Source: Solirubrobacterales bacterium 70-9 (GTDB lineage: Bacteria > Actinomycetota > Thermoleophilia > Solirubrobacterales > 70-9). Taken from it: 15,986 bases of DNA. The stretch covers positions 4,571-20,556 of the forward strand of contig MKSH01000039.1 in NCBI GenBank assembly GCA_001898095.1. Direction: 5' to 3'. The notes below the pieces were generated by a model. The model ran no database searches. It was not told the DNA's origin and was given only the letters and a program-made list of their open reading frames with translations. Of this stretch, positions 6,735-13,268 are shown in pieces (position 1 is the stretch's first letter; each line of letters opens with the position of its first letter). The translations under genes were made by a program, and so were the position numbers.

Positions 6735-7567
6735 GCCGCGGTCCTCGCGTTCCAGCCGAGCGCCACCGGGACCGCCTCGCCGGTGATCATCCGCGCTTCG
6801 TCGGAGGCGAGGAAGAGGACCGTGTCGGAGATGTCGTCGGGCTGGACCCAGGGGATCGGGATCGGGTTCAGCTCGGTGAAGGCCCCCTCGACGTCGGCCA
6901 TCGTGTAGCTCGACTGGTCGGGGAGGAAGAGCTCGCGGAAGGCCTCGTTCTGGATCATCGCCGTGTCGACCGAGGTCGGGCAGACGGCGTTCACGGTCAC
7001 CCCGTGCTCGGCCAGCTCCAGCGCCAGGCTCTTCACCAGGCCGATCACTCCCCACTTGGCGGCGACGTAGTGGCCGATGTTGGGAGCGCCCACCCGGCCG
7101 ACCACCGAGGAGGTGGCGACGATCCGGCCGCTGCCGCGCTCGGCCATGTGCCCGGCCACCGCGCGCAGCGTCTTGAAGACGCCGCCGAGGTTGATGTCGA
7201 TCATGTTCTGCCATTCCTCGTCGGACATGGCGGCGATCGTCGAGACGCCCGCGATCCCGGCGTTGGCGACGGCGATGTCGATGCCGCCGAAGGCCTCGAT
7301 CCCGGCGGCGACGACGCGGCCGAGCGCCGCCGTGTCGCGGACGTCGGCCTCCATCGCCACCGCGCGGCCGCCCGCCGCCTCGACCGAGGCGACGGTCTCC
7401 TCCAGGTCGGTCGCCGAGGCGAGCCCGTAGGGGACGGTCCCCAGGTCAGCGCAGCGATCGCTGAGCACGAGGTCGGCGCCCTCGGCGGCGAAGCGCACCG
7501 CGTGCGAGCGTCCCTGACCGCGGCCGGCGCCGGTCACCAGCGCCACCTTGCCCTCGAACCTAGGCAT
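6731..7567 (-). CDS. Mycofactocin-type SDR family oxidoreductase (first of tandem pair)
   Basis: This is a 278-aa short-chain dehydrogenase with TGAGRGQG (12-19), the NAG segment (ANAGI, 101-105), Ser153/154, Tyr167 and Lys171 (HYVAAKWG). It carries the GRGQGRSHAVRFAAEGAD pattern of mycofactocin-coupled SDRs and the longer C-terminal substrate loop of that group. It is a clear paralogue of the next gene, so the pair arose by tandem duplication. The two may act on different stereoisomers or on successive hydroxyl groups (inference). ATG 7567 overlaps the upstream hydratase-like gene by 8 bp and is preceded by GAGAAGG. It differs from the plus-strand SDR at 11993, which lacks these marks. Confidence 0.92.
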   Translation of the reverse strand: MPRFEGKVALVTGAGRGQGRSHAVRFAAEGADLVLSDRCADLGTVPYGLASATDLEETVASVEAAGGRAVAMEADVRDTAALGRVVAAGIEAFGGIDIAVANAGIAGVSTIAAMSDEEWQNMIDINLGGVFKTLRAVAGHMAERGSGRIVATSSVVGRVGAPNIGHYVAAKWGVIGLVKSLALELAEHGVTVNAVCPTSVDTAMIQNEAFRELFLPDQSSYTMADVEGAFTELNPIPIPWVQPDDISDTVLFLASDEARMITGEAVPVALGWNARTAA

Positions 7568-8387
7568 TGGCCGCCTTCTCGGCGGCGCGCCGGCGCGCCG
7601 TCTCCTGCGCCATCGCGTCGAGGTCGTCGACGGCTTTGCGCACCTGGTCGCCGTGGAAACCGAAGGTCTGCATCTCCAGCGAGGCGGAGAGCTCGAAGCC
7701 GACGCTCGCCCCGAAGGAGAGCCACTGGTTGATCGCCCGCTTGGTGAAGCGGACCGCCTGCTCGGGCATCGCGGCGAAGTCTTCGGCGACCTTCGTCGCC
7801 CGCTCCAGCGCCGTGCCCTTCGGCACCAGCTCGGTCACCAGGCCGATCCGCTCGGCCTCGGCAGCCTCGATCCAGTCGCCGGTCATCAGGTAGCGCTTCG
7901 CCCGCGTGATCCCGACCGCCATCGGCCAGATCAGCACGCCGCCGTCGCCCGCCGCCAGCGCCGCCTTGATGTGGCCGTCGGCCATCTTCACGTTCTCCTC
8001 GACGATCGAGTAGTCGGAGAGCAGCGCCAGCATCAGCCCCGAGCCGGTGGCGACCCCGTTGATCGCGGCGACGACCGGCTTCTCCAGGTCGATGTGGGAG
8101 CGGACCAGCTCGCGCACCTGGGTCTGCAGTTCCGAGAGCGCCTGCTGATCTTCGGTCAGCTGCTTCATGTAGTCGTAGGTGGCGCCGACCGAGAAGGCGC
8201 GCCCGGCGCCGGTCAGGACGACGGCCTTCACCTCGTCGTCGGCGGCGACGTCGCGGAGGATCGTCGCGAACTCGGCGTGGTCCTCGTGACTGCAGGCGTT
8301 CATCTTCTCCGGGTTGTCGATCGTCACGAAAGCGATCGAGTCCCGCACCTCGGTCTTCAGGAACGTGTATCCGGCGTAACGGCTCAC
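7560..8387 (-). CDS. Enoyl-CoA hydratase/isomerase family protein with altered active site
   Basis: This is a crotonase-fold protein of 275 aa. The first oxyanion-hole segment is FSVGATYDY (65-73), and the second is GVATGSGLML (111-120), where Met119 stands in for the first catalytic Glu. The usual PE motif reads Gly-His (138-139). The AAGDGGVLIWP segment (145-155) marks a subgroup frequent in actinobacterial gene clusters and usually annotated only as enoyl-CoA hydratase. CoA-ester binding is likely; classical hydration is uncertain. GTG 8387 overlaps the IclR gene stop by 4 bp (GTGA), so it is the first enzyme gene read after the regulator. Confidence 0.88.
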   Translation of the reverse strand: MSRYAGYTFLKTEVRDSIAFVTIDNPEKMNACSHEDHAEFATILRDVAADDEVKAVVLTGAGRAFSVGATYDYMKQLTEDQQALSELQTQVRELVRSHIDLEKPVVAAINGVATGSGLMLALLSDYSIVEENVKMADGHIKAALAAGDGGVLIWPMAVGITRAKRYLMTGDWIEAAEAERIGLVTELVPKGTALERATKVAEDFAAMPEQAVRFTKRAINQWLSFGASVGFELSASLEMQTFGFHGDQVRKAVDDLDAMAQETARRRAAEKAANA

Positions 8388-9322
8388 AGTGCTCTGGATC
8401 TCCCTTCGTCGCGGGCCGCGCGCCGGCGCGATCGCGATTCGATTTTGTGGATGCGGCCCTTGGTCGATCCGCCGCCGACGGGTCCGCCGGCGCTGGGACC
8501 GGTGAGGTGGTAGGCGGAGGTGGTGACGTCGTCGGCGGCCTGGCGCAGGCGCTCGCCGATCGCCGGGATCAGCCGCTCCGGCATGAAGGAGGCGTGGCCG
8601 GTGACGATCATCAGCATCACCGGGGCGCCGTCGGGATCGAGGACCGCGGCGCCGACGGCGTTGTAGTCGGGCTCGTACTCGCCGAGGGAGATCGAGTAGC
8701 CGCGCTCGCGCACCTCGGCCAGCGAGGCCTTGAAGTCGGCGATCTCGGTGATCGAGGTCTTCGTCCGCGCGGGCAGGCCGTGGACGTCGAGCATCTCGTC
8801 GACGTCGCGCTCCGGCCGGTGGGCGTAGAAGGCCTTCGAGAGGACCGCGCCGTTGGGGGGCACGCGGCCGCCGAGCGGCACCGTGCCGCGCGGGTCGGGG
8901 CGGCCGCGGAGCTTGTCGACGACGACGAAGGAGCCGTCCTCGGCCTGGTGGCAGAGCAGCATGATCAGCTTGTAGGCGCGGACGAATTCGGCGCCCCGGT
9001 TGCGCGCCGCGAGCAGCACCGCGTCCTCGCCGCCGACCGCCGCGGCCAGCTCGCGCAACCCGACGCCGAGCCGGTAGCGCTTGCTGTCGTCGTCGCGGGC
9101 GAGCAGGTCGGCGGCCTCCAGCGTGCGCAGGATGTTGAAGCAGGTGCTCGGGTTCATCGCCAGCGCCGCCGCGATCTCGGTCATCGTCGCCGGCTCGTTG
9201 CCGCGTTCCTTGAGGAACTCGAAGATGTCGACCGCGTGGAGGATCGCCGGCACGCCTCCCTTGGCGGCGGCGGCCTCCGTCTTCAGCGGCGGCGGAAAAA
9301 TCTGATCGGTCGAGGCTTTCAT
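8384..9322 (-). CDS. IclR family transcriptional regulator
   Basis: This is a 312-aa DNA-binding regulator. A winged helix-turn-helix occupies about residues 26-85 (GGVPAILHAVDIFEFL through KRYRLGVGLREL), and the IclR effector-binding domain about 100-275. A basic Arg-rich tail of about 30 residues extends beyond the usual end of the family (roughly 250-280 aa). ATG 9322 is preceded by AGGAGGAGAG, a strong though slightly distant ribosome site (AGGAGG at 9336-9341). It is the promoter-proximal gene of the minus-strand operon and is divergent from the thiolase operon, the usual arrangement for local control of a catabolic cluster. The effector is probably a pathway acid or CoA ester, which cannot be read here. 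Confidence 0.93.
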   Translation of the reverse strand: MKASTDQIFPPPLKTEAAAAKGGVPAILHAVDIFEFLKERGNEPATMTEIAAALAMNPSTCFNILRTLEAADLLARDDDSKRYRLGVGLRELAAAVGGEDAVLLAARNRGAEFVRAYKLIMLLCHQAEDGSFVVVDKLRGRPDPRGTVPLGGRVPPNGAVLSKAFYAHRPERDVDEMLDVHGLPARTKTSITEIADFKASLAEVRERGYSISLGEYEPDYNAVGAAVLDPDGAPVMLMIVTGHASFMPERLIPAIGERLRQAADDVTTSAYHLTGPSAGGPVGGGSTKGRIHKIESRSRRRAARDEGRSRAL

Positions 9323-9523
9323 CAGGGGCGGCTCTCCTCCTGTTTTCGGCCCAGCCCGCTCCCCAACAGGCCGGGCGGCGATGTTCCCAGTGCGCAGAGC
9401 GCCCCCCAAAACCGATTCTGCCCAGAGAATCGGGGTCGGAGCAAGCGAACCGCAACGAGTGGTCAGGCTTCTCTCAGCAGAAACGATTTGGTTTCCAAGC
9501 CGCCCCGCAGCCAAGCTGCGCCG
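9323..9523. promoter_or_regulatory. Divergent control region with candidate IclR operator
   Basis: This is the gene-free stretch of 201 bp between the IclR and thiolase starts. It contains a perfect 8-bp dyad, CCGATTCT (9412-9419) and AGAATCGG (9426-9433), separated by GCCCAG, midway between the two genes. A weaker 6-bp dyad CCTGTT/AACAGG lies at 9339-9344/9365-9370. I could not recognise convincing -35/-10 pairs for either direction. The dyad's symmetry and central position fit an IclR-dimer operator, but this is inference. Confidence 0.5.
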
Positions 9524-10690
9524 GTGCCCACGCCGGTAGTCATCGCGACCCGTCGCACCCCGATCGGGCGGGCCTTCAAGGGCTCCCTGGCGGCCGAGCG
9601 GCCCGACGATCTGGCGGCCCTCGTCACCGGCGCCGTGGTCGACTCGGTGGAGGGCTTCGACCCGGCCGAGATCGAGGACGTGATCGTCGGCGCGGCGATC
9701 CAGGCCGGGCCGCAGAGCATGAATCTGGGCCGCGTCGTCGCCGCCCTCGCGGGCTTCCCGGAGACCGTACCCGGCAGCACCGTGAACCGCTTCTGCGCCT
9801 CCTCGCTGCAGGCGGTGCGGGTCGCGGCCAACGCGATCGCCGCGGGCGAGGGGGACGCCTACATCGCCGCCGGGGTCGAGTGCGTGAGCCAGGTGAACGG
9901 CCGCGCCTTCGATCCCGAGATCGACGTCAACCCGCGCTTCGCCGACCCCGACCGCGCCGACTACGTGAACGACATGTACATCCCGATGGGGATGACGGCG
10001 GAGAACGTCGCCGACCGCTGGGACGTCTCGCGCGAGGCGATGGACTCCTACGCGGCGCTCTCCCAGGCCCGCGCCCTGGAGTCCCGCGAAGACGGCTTCT
10101 TCGCCCGCGAGATCCTCCCGGTCAGGAACGCCGCGGGCGCCGTGGTCGAGGCCGACGACGGCATCCGTCCCGGCACCACAACCGAGGTGCTCGCCGGGCT
10201 GAAGCCGGTCTTCAAGGAGGACGGCCGGGTCACCGCCGGCAACTCATGCCCGCTGAACGACGGCGCCGCCGCGGCGCTGATCATGTCCGAAGAGCGCGCC
10301 GGTGAGCTGGAGCTGCCGATCCGCGCCCGGATCCTCGCCACCGGCCTCAGCGGGGTCGCGCCGGAGATCATGGGCGTCGGCCCGATCGAGGCGATCCGCA
10401 TCGCGCTGCGGCGCGCCGGGATGACGGTCGCCGACCTCGACATCGTCGAGCTGAACGAGGCCTTCGCCGCCCAGGTGCTGCCGATCTGCGACGAGGTCGG
10501 CATCGACATCGAGCGGCAGCTGAACCCGCACGGCGGCGCGATCGCCCTCGGCCACCCGTTCGGGATGACCGGCGTGCGGATGCTTGGCACCCTCCTCAAC
10601 GGGCTCGAGACCGCCGACGCGCAGGTCGGCATGGTGACGATGTGCGTCGCCGGCGGCCAGGGCATGGCGACGATCTTCGAAAGGACCTGA
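9524..10690 (+). CDS. Thiolase (acetyl-CoA acyltransferase)
   Basis: This is a degradative thiolase of 388 aa. It cleaves 3-ketoacyl-CoA with CoA to acetyl-CoA (or propionyl-CoA) and a shortened acyl-CoA, the last step of beta-oxidation. The nucleophile Cys91 lies in NRFCASSLQAV. The general-base segment GGAIALGHPFGMTG carries His344, and the second Cys374 is in CVAGGQGMA; NEAFAAQ is also present. All catalytic residues are intact. I chose GTG 9524 because it gives the family N-terminus (PTPVVIATRRTPIGRAF); TTG 9488 is in frame but adds unconserved residues. No strong ribosome site is seen. It is the first gene of the plus-strand operon, one base before the ACAD start. Confidence 0.95.
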   Translation: MPTPVVIATRRTPIGRAFKGSLAAERPDDLAALVTGAVVDSVEGFDPAEIEDVIVGAAIQAGPQSMNLGRVVAALAGFPETVPGSTVNRFCASSLQAVRVAANAIAAGEGDAYIAAGVECVSQVNGRAFDPEIDVNPRFADPDRADYVNDMYIPMGMTAENVADRWDVSREAMDSYAALSQARALESREDGFFAREILPVRNAAGAVVEADDGIRPGTTTEVLAGLKPVFKEDGRVTAGNSCPLNDGAAAALIMSEERAGELELPIRARILATGLSGVAPEIMGVGPIEAIRIALRRAGMTVADLDIVELNEAFAAQVLPICDEVGIDIERQLNPHGGAIALGHPFGMTGVRMLGTLLNGLETADAQVGMVTMCVAGGQGMATIFERT

Positions 10691-10691
10691 G

Positions 10692-11993
10692 ATGTGGGAT
10701 TTCTCGACCGAGCCGGAGTTCGAGGCGAAGCTGGCCTGGATGCGCGACTTCATGGTCGCCGAGGTCTACCCGCTGGAGGCGCTGGAGGGGATCGAGGAGG
10801 CCGACTTCGACCGCCTGCTGGAGCCGCTGCGCGAGCAGGTCAAGGACCAGGGACTGTGGGCCGGCCACCTGCCGCCCGAGCACGGCGGCCAGGGTTTCGG
10901 CGCGCTCGAGCTGGGGCTGATGAACGAGATCACCGGCGCCTCGATCTTCGGGCCGATGGTCTTCGGCTCACAGGCTCCCGACGCCGGCAACGCCGAGCTG
11001 CTCGCCGCCGCCGGAACCGACGACCAGAAGGCGCGCTGGCTGGAGCCGCTGCTGGCGGGCGAGGTGAAGAGCGCCTTCTCGATGACCGAGCCGAACTCGG
11101 CCGGCTCCGACCCGACCCTGCTGCGGACCGTCGCCACCCAGGTCGACGGCGGCTGGAAGATCGACGGGCTGAAGTGGTTCACCTCGAACGGCTCGGCGGC
11201 CGACTTCCTGATCGCGATGGTGGTGACCGACCCCGAGGCGGCGCCGCGGTCGCGCGCCACGATGATGCTGGTGCCGACCGACGCCGAGGGCCTGCGTATC
11301 GTCCGCGACGTGCCGACGATGGAGGACCCGGTGGGCGAGCGCGGCCGCTTCCGCGCCGGCGGCTTCGGCCACGCCGAAATCTCCTACGAGGGCGTCTTCG
11401 TCCCCGATGCCGACGTGCTCGGCCCGGTCGGCCAGGGCTTCGCGATGGCCCAGCGGCGGCTCGGCCCGGGGCGGATCCAGCACTGCATGCGCTGGCTGGG
11501 CCAGGGCCGGCGGGCCTTCGAGATGCTCTGCGAGCGGGCGGTCTCCCGCCACGCCTTCGGCACCACGCTGGGCGAGAAGGGCGTCGTCCGCGAGTGGATC
11601 GCCGACTCGGCCGCGGAAATCGAGGCGGCCCGGCTGATGACCCTGCACGCCGCCTGGAAGATCGACCGGGTGGGCGCCAAAGAGGCGCGCCAGGAGATCG
11701 GGATGATCAAGTACTACGGCGCCGGCGTCCTCTACCGGGTGATCGACCGGGCGATCCAGGTCCACGGCGGCCTCGGCTACTCGACCGACATGCCGCTGGA
11801 GTCGATGTACCGCAACGCCCGCGCGGCGCGCATCTACGACGGCGCCGACGAGGTCCACCGCGACAACGTCGCCCGCCGCATCCTCGCCGCCTACCAGCCG
11901 CGCGAGGTGCCGACCGAGAACGTGCCGGAGCGGCGCCGAGCGGCGGCGGAGAAGTTCGCCGAGCTGATCGACGTCGCCTCGCTGGACCTCTGA
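10692..11993 (+). CDS. Acyl-CoA dehydrogenase of the ACAD10/11 type
   Basis: This is a 433-aa flavoprotein. The middle-domain motif SAFSMTEPNSAGSD (127-140) is followed by a long C-terminal domain carrying IQHCMRWLGQGRRAFEMLCER and EIGMIK, and ending with IYDGADEVH (381-389). These segments resemble the dehydrogenase half of human ACAD11/ACAD10, including Asp383 where medium-chain enzymes have the catalytic Glu (YEGT). ACAD11-type enzymes and bacterial LvaC act with an APH-family kinase on 4-hydroxyacyl-CoA, passing through a 4-phospho intermediate. A kinase of that type is encoded at 4858-5880. ATG 10692 follows the thiolase stop by one base with AAGGA upstream; the stop overlaps the next ATG (TGATG). 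The family call is firm, the substrate inferred. Confidence 0.94.
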   Translation: MWDFSTEPEFEAKLAWMRDFMVAEVYPLEALEGIEEADFDRLLEPLREQVKDQGLWAGHLPPEHGGQGFGALELGLMNEITGASIFGPMVFGSQAPDAGNAELLAAAGTDDQKARWLEPLLAGEVKSAFSMTEPNSAGSDPTLLRTVATQVDGGWKIDGLKWFTSNGSAADFLIAMVVTDPEAAPRSRATMMLVPTDAEGLRIVRDVPTMEDPVGERGRFRAGGFGHAEISYEGVFVPDADVLGPVGQGFAMAQRRLGPGRIQHCMRWLGQGRRAFEMLCERAVSRHAFGTTLGEKGVVREWIADSAAEIEAARLMTLHAAWKIDRVGAKEARQEIGMIKYYGAGVLYRVIDRAIQVHGGLGYSTDMPLESMYRNARAARIYDGADEVHRDNVARRILAAYQPREVPTENVPERRRAAAEKFAELIDVASLDL

Positions 11994-12796
11994 TGCCTGA
12001 CGCGCGGGCCGAGGAGCGCCGCGCCGCCTTGGTCCTCGGCGGGTCGGGCGGGATCGGCCTGGCCATAGCCGCGATGCTGGCGGCGGAGGGCTATGACCTG
12101 ACGGTCCAGGGCCGGCGCGACGAGCGGGTCGAGGCGGCGGTGGCGGCGCTCGGCGGGGCCGGCGGCGGAGTGAGCGCGGGAGCGCCGGGTGAGGCCGTCG
12201 GCGCCGGCGCCGGCGAAGCGTCCGCGAAGGCCGGCGACGGGGTCGTCGGCGTGGCCGCCAACCTTGCCGAGGAGGCCGAGATCGAACGGGTCGTCGCCGG
12301 CCACGCCGAGCGCTACGGCCGCCTCGACGTCCTCGTCGACAGCGCCGGCCTCGGCATCGGCCAGGCCATCGGCGAGATCCAGGCCCGCCACCTCGACCGC
12401 CAGACCGAGATCAACTTCCGCGCCGCCGTCCTCGCCCTGCGCGAGGCCCGCCCCCTGCTCGAGGCGGCCGGCGCCGAGCACGGCAAGGCCCTCGTCTGCC
12501 TCGTCTCCTCCTGGGCCGCCACCCATCCGCCCGCCTGGCTCTCCGTCTACGGCGCGACCAAGGCCGCCCTCGACGCCTTCGCCCGCTCCGCCCAGATCGA
12601 GCTCGAAGGCAGCGGCGTCCAGGTCACCTCGGTGTCCCCGGCCACGGTCGAGACCGAGATGACCCGCTACGCCCAAGGCGAGATCCCCGCCGAGGCGATG
12701 CTCCGCCCCACCGACGTCGCCGAGGTGGTCCGCATGCTCCTCCGCCTCTCCCCCGCCGCGCGGGTGCCGGAAGTCCGGGTCGGGCGGGCGGAGTAG
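11993..12796 (+). CDS. SDR family oxidoreductase (classical type)
   Basis: This is a 267-aa short-chain dehydrogenase. The nucleotide motif GGSGGIG (16-22), QGRR after beta-2, catalytic Ser172/173, Tyr186 and Lys190 (YGATKAA) are intact. The usual NNAG motif reads DSAG. The Arg pair after beta-2 suggests NADP(H). A Gly/Ala-rich, low-complexity segment at residues 54-83 (12152-12241) lengthens the loop where other SDRs have a few residues. It lacks the mycofactocin-type marks of the two minus-strand SDRs. It is the last gene of the plus-strand operon; its ATG overlaps the ACAD stop by one base. A keto/hydroxy interconversion in the same pathway is likely. Confidence 0.92.
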   Translation: MPDARAEERRAALVLGGSGGIGLAIAAMLAAEGYDLTVQGRRDERVEAAVAALGGAGGGVSAGAPGEAVGAGAGEASAKAGDGVVGVAANLAEEAEIERVVAGHAERYGRLDVLVDSAGLGIGQAIGEIQARHLDRQTEINFRAAVLALREARPLLEAAGAEHGKALVCLVSSWAATHPPAWLSVYGATKAALDAFARSAQIELEGSGVQVTSVSPATVETEMTRYAQGEIPAEAMLRPTDVAEVVRMLLRLSPAARVPEVRVGRAE

Positions 12797-12814
12797 GGCG
12801 GGAAGGGTTCGGGG

Positions 12815-12865
12815 GGCCCTGCGGCCGCGGACGGCGCACTTCGCGGCCCCTGCGGCCGGGGACGG
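12815..12865. repeat. Short tandem GC-rich repeat
   Basis: Two near-identical units of about 20 bp (12815-12834 and 12846-12865), each built on CCTGCGGCCG-GGACGG, lie just after the SDR stop. They precede the inverted 24-bp hairpin and may be remnants of an element arm. No function can be assigned. Confidence 0.6.
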
Positions 12866-12868
12866 TCC

Positions 12869-12928
12869 CGTCCTGGGCGTCTCGCGGCGGCCCGGGCAGG
12901 CTGTGGCCGCCGCGAGACGCCCAGGACG
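12869..12928 (-). repeat. Hairpin B, third copy, inverted: perfect 24-bp stem, same loop
   Basis: Bases 12869-12892 pair perfectly with 12905-12928. On the minus strand the loop (12893-12904) reads ACAGCCTGCCCG, identical to the loops at 220-231 and 13201-13212. Stem length (24 bp), loop length (12 nt) and total length (60 nt) are the same, and GGCGG next to the loop is shared. The rest of the stem has a different sequence yet stays fully paired. It lies 72 bp after the SDR stop and may terminate that operon, though no T-tract follows. Confidence 0.95.
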
Positions 12929-12964
12929 CGAGCCTTCCGGGGGGAGGTGCGCGGGGTCCGTGCG

Positions 12965-12995
12965 CTTGCGGGGAGTGACGCCACGCCTCCGCAAG
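12965..12995. repeat. 9-bp hairpin upstream of repeat copy 2
   Basis: CTTGCGGGG (12965-12973) pairs with CCTCCGCAAG (12987-12995 for the paired part, including one G-T), and GTG/CAC (12975-12977/12982-12984) extends it inside. It sits directly before repeat copy 2, so it may be part of that element; the matching region of copy 1 is outside the window. Confidence 0.5.
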
Positions 12996-13002
12996 GCCCC
13001 AG

Positions 13003-13051
13003 GTTGATGGGCCGAAAAGCGCTGATATAGAGCGCTTTTCGGCCCATCAAC
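13003..13051. repeat. Hairpin A, copy 2: perfect 21-bp stem, GATATAG loop
   Basis: Bases 13003-13023 pair perfectly with 13031-13051 around GATATAG (13024-13030). Compared with copy 1, one outer pair is T-A rather than C-G, and the single A/C mismatch of copy 1 is a proper A-T pair here. Confidence 0.93.
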
Positions 13052-13065
13052 ATTTGGCCTGTCAC

Positions 13066-13092
13066 GGAAGGGTCACGACCGTGACGTCTTCC
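13066..13092 (+). repeat. Small bulged hairpin, copy 2
   Basis: GGAAGG (13066-13071) pairs with TCTTCC (13087-13092, one G-T), then a bulged G (13086), then GTCAC (13072-13076) with GTGAC (13081-13085) around the loop GACC. It has the same plan as 74-99. Confidence 0.55.
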
Positions 13093-13176
13093 CTTGGTGA
13101 ACGTGACGTTTCCCTCGTCTTCGACACGCATTTCCCCCGAGACATGCACGGGATGCGCACCCACCCTCTCCCCACA

Positions 13177-13236
13177 GACGCGGCCCTCTCGTAGGCGGTC
13201 ACAGCCTGCCCGGACCGCCTACGAGAGGGCCGCGTC
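13177..13236 (+). repeat. Hairpin B, copy 2: perfect 24-bp stem, ACAGCCTGCCCG loop
   Basis: Bases 13177-13200 pair perfectly with 13213-13236 around the loop ACAGCCTGCCCG (13201-13212). It is identical to copy 1 except for one swapped base pair, G13180-C13233 in place of C199-G252. It ends 33 bp from the 3' end of the SnoaL-like gene and could act as a terminator on either strand. Confidence 0.95.
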
Positions 13237-13268
13237 CCTTTCCCCGTCCCTTCCCAGCGAGCCGGCCC

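Larger units (their letters stand above)
12997..13253 (+). repeat. Composite structured repeat, copy 2
   Basis: This is the second copy of the element at 5-269, in the same orientation and about 257 bp long. It holds hairpin A (13003-13051), the small bulged hairpin (13066-13092), direct repeats of CGTGACGT-TTCCCT (13080-13094 and 13102-13115), a diverged middle, and hairpin B (13177-13236). It fills the gap between the convergent SDR and SnoaL-like genes, so it is extragenic. Differences from copy 1 in the stems are mostly compensated on both arms. Confidence 0.88.

Noticed and set aside
8447..9523. N-terminal extension of the thiolase frame over the IclR gene
   Set aside because: The first 359 codons are antisense to the regulator and show no family similarity; thiolase homology begins at GTG 9524.
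1..13253. CRISPR array or integron attC interpretation of the hairpins
   Set aside because: The hairpins are not arranged as regular repeat-spacer units, and no cas gene or integron integrase is seen. Perfect 24-bp stems also differ from the imperfect, bulged attC pattern.
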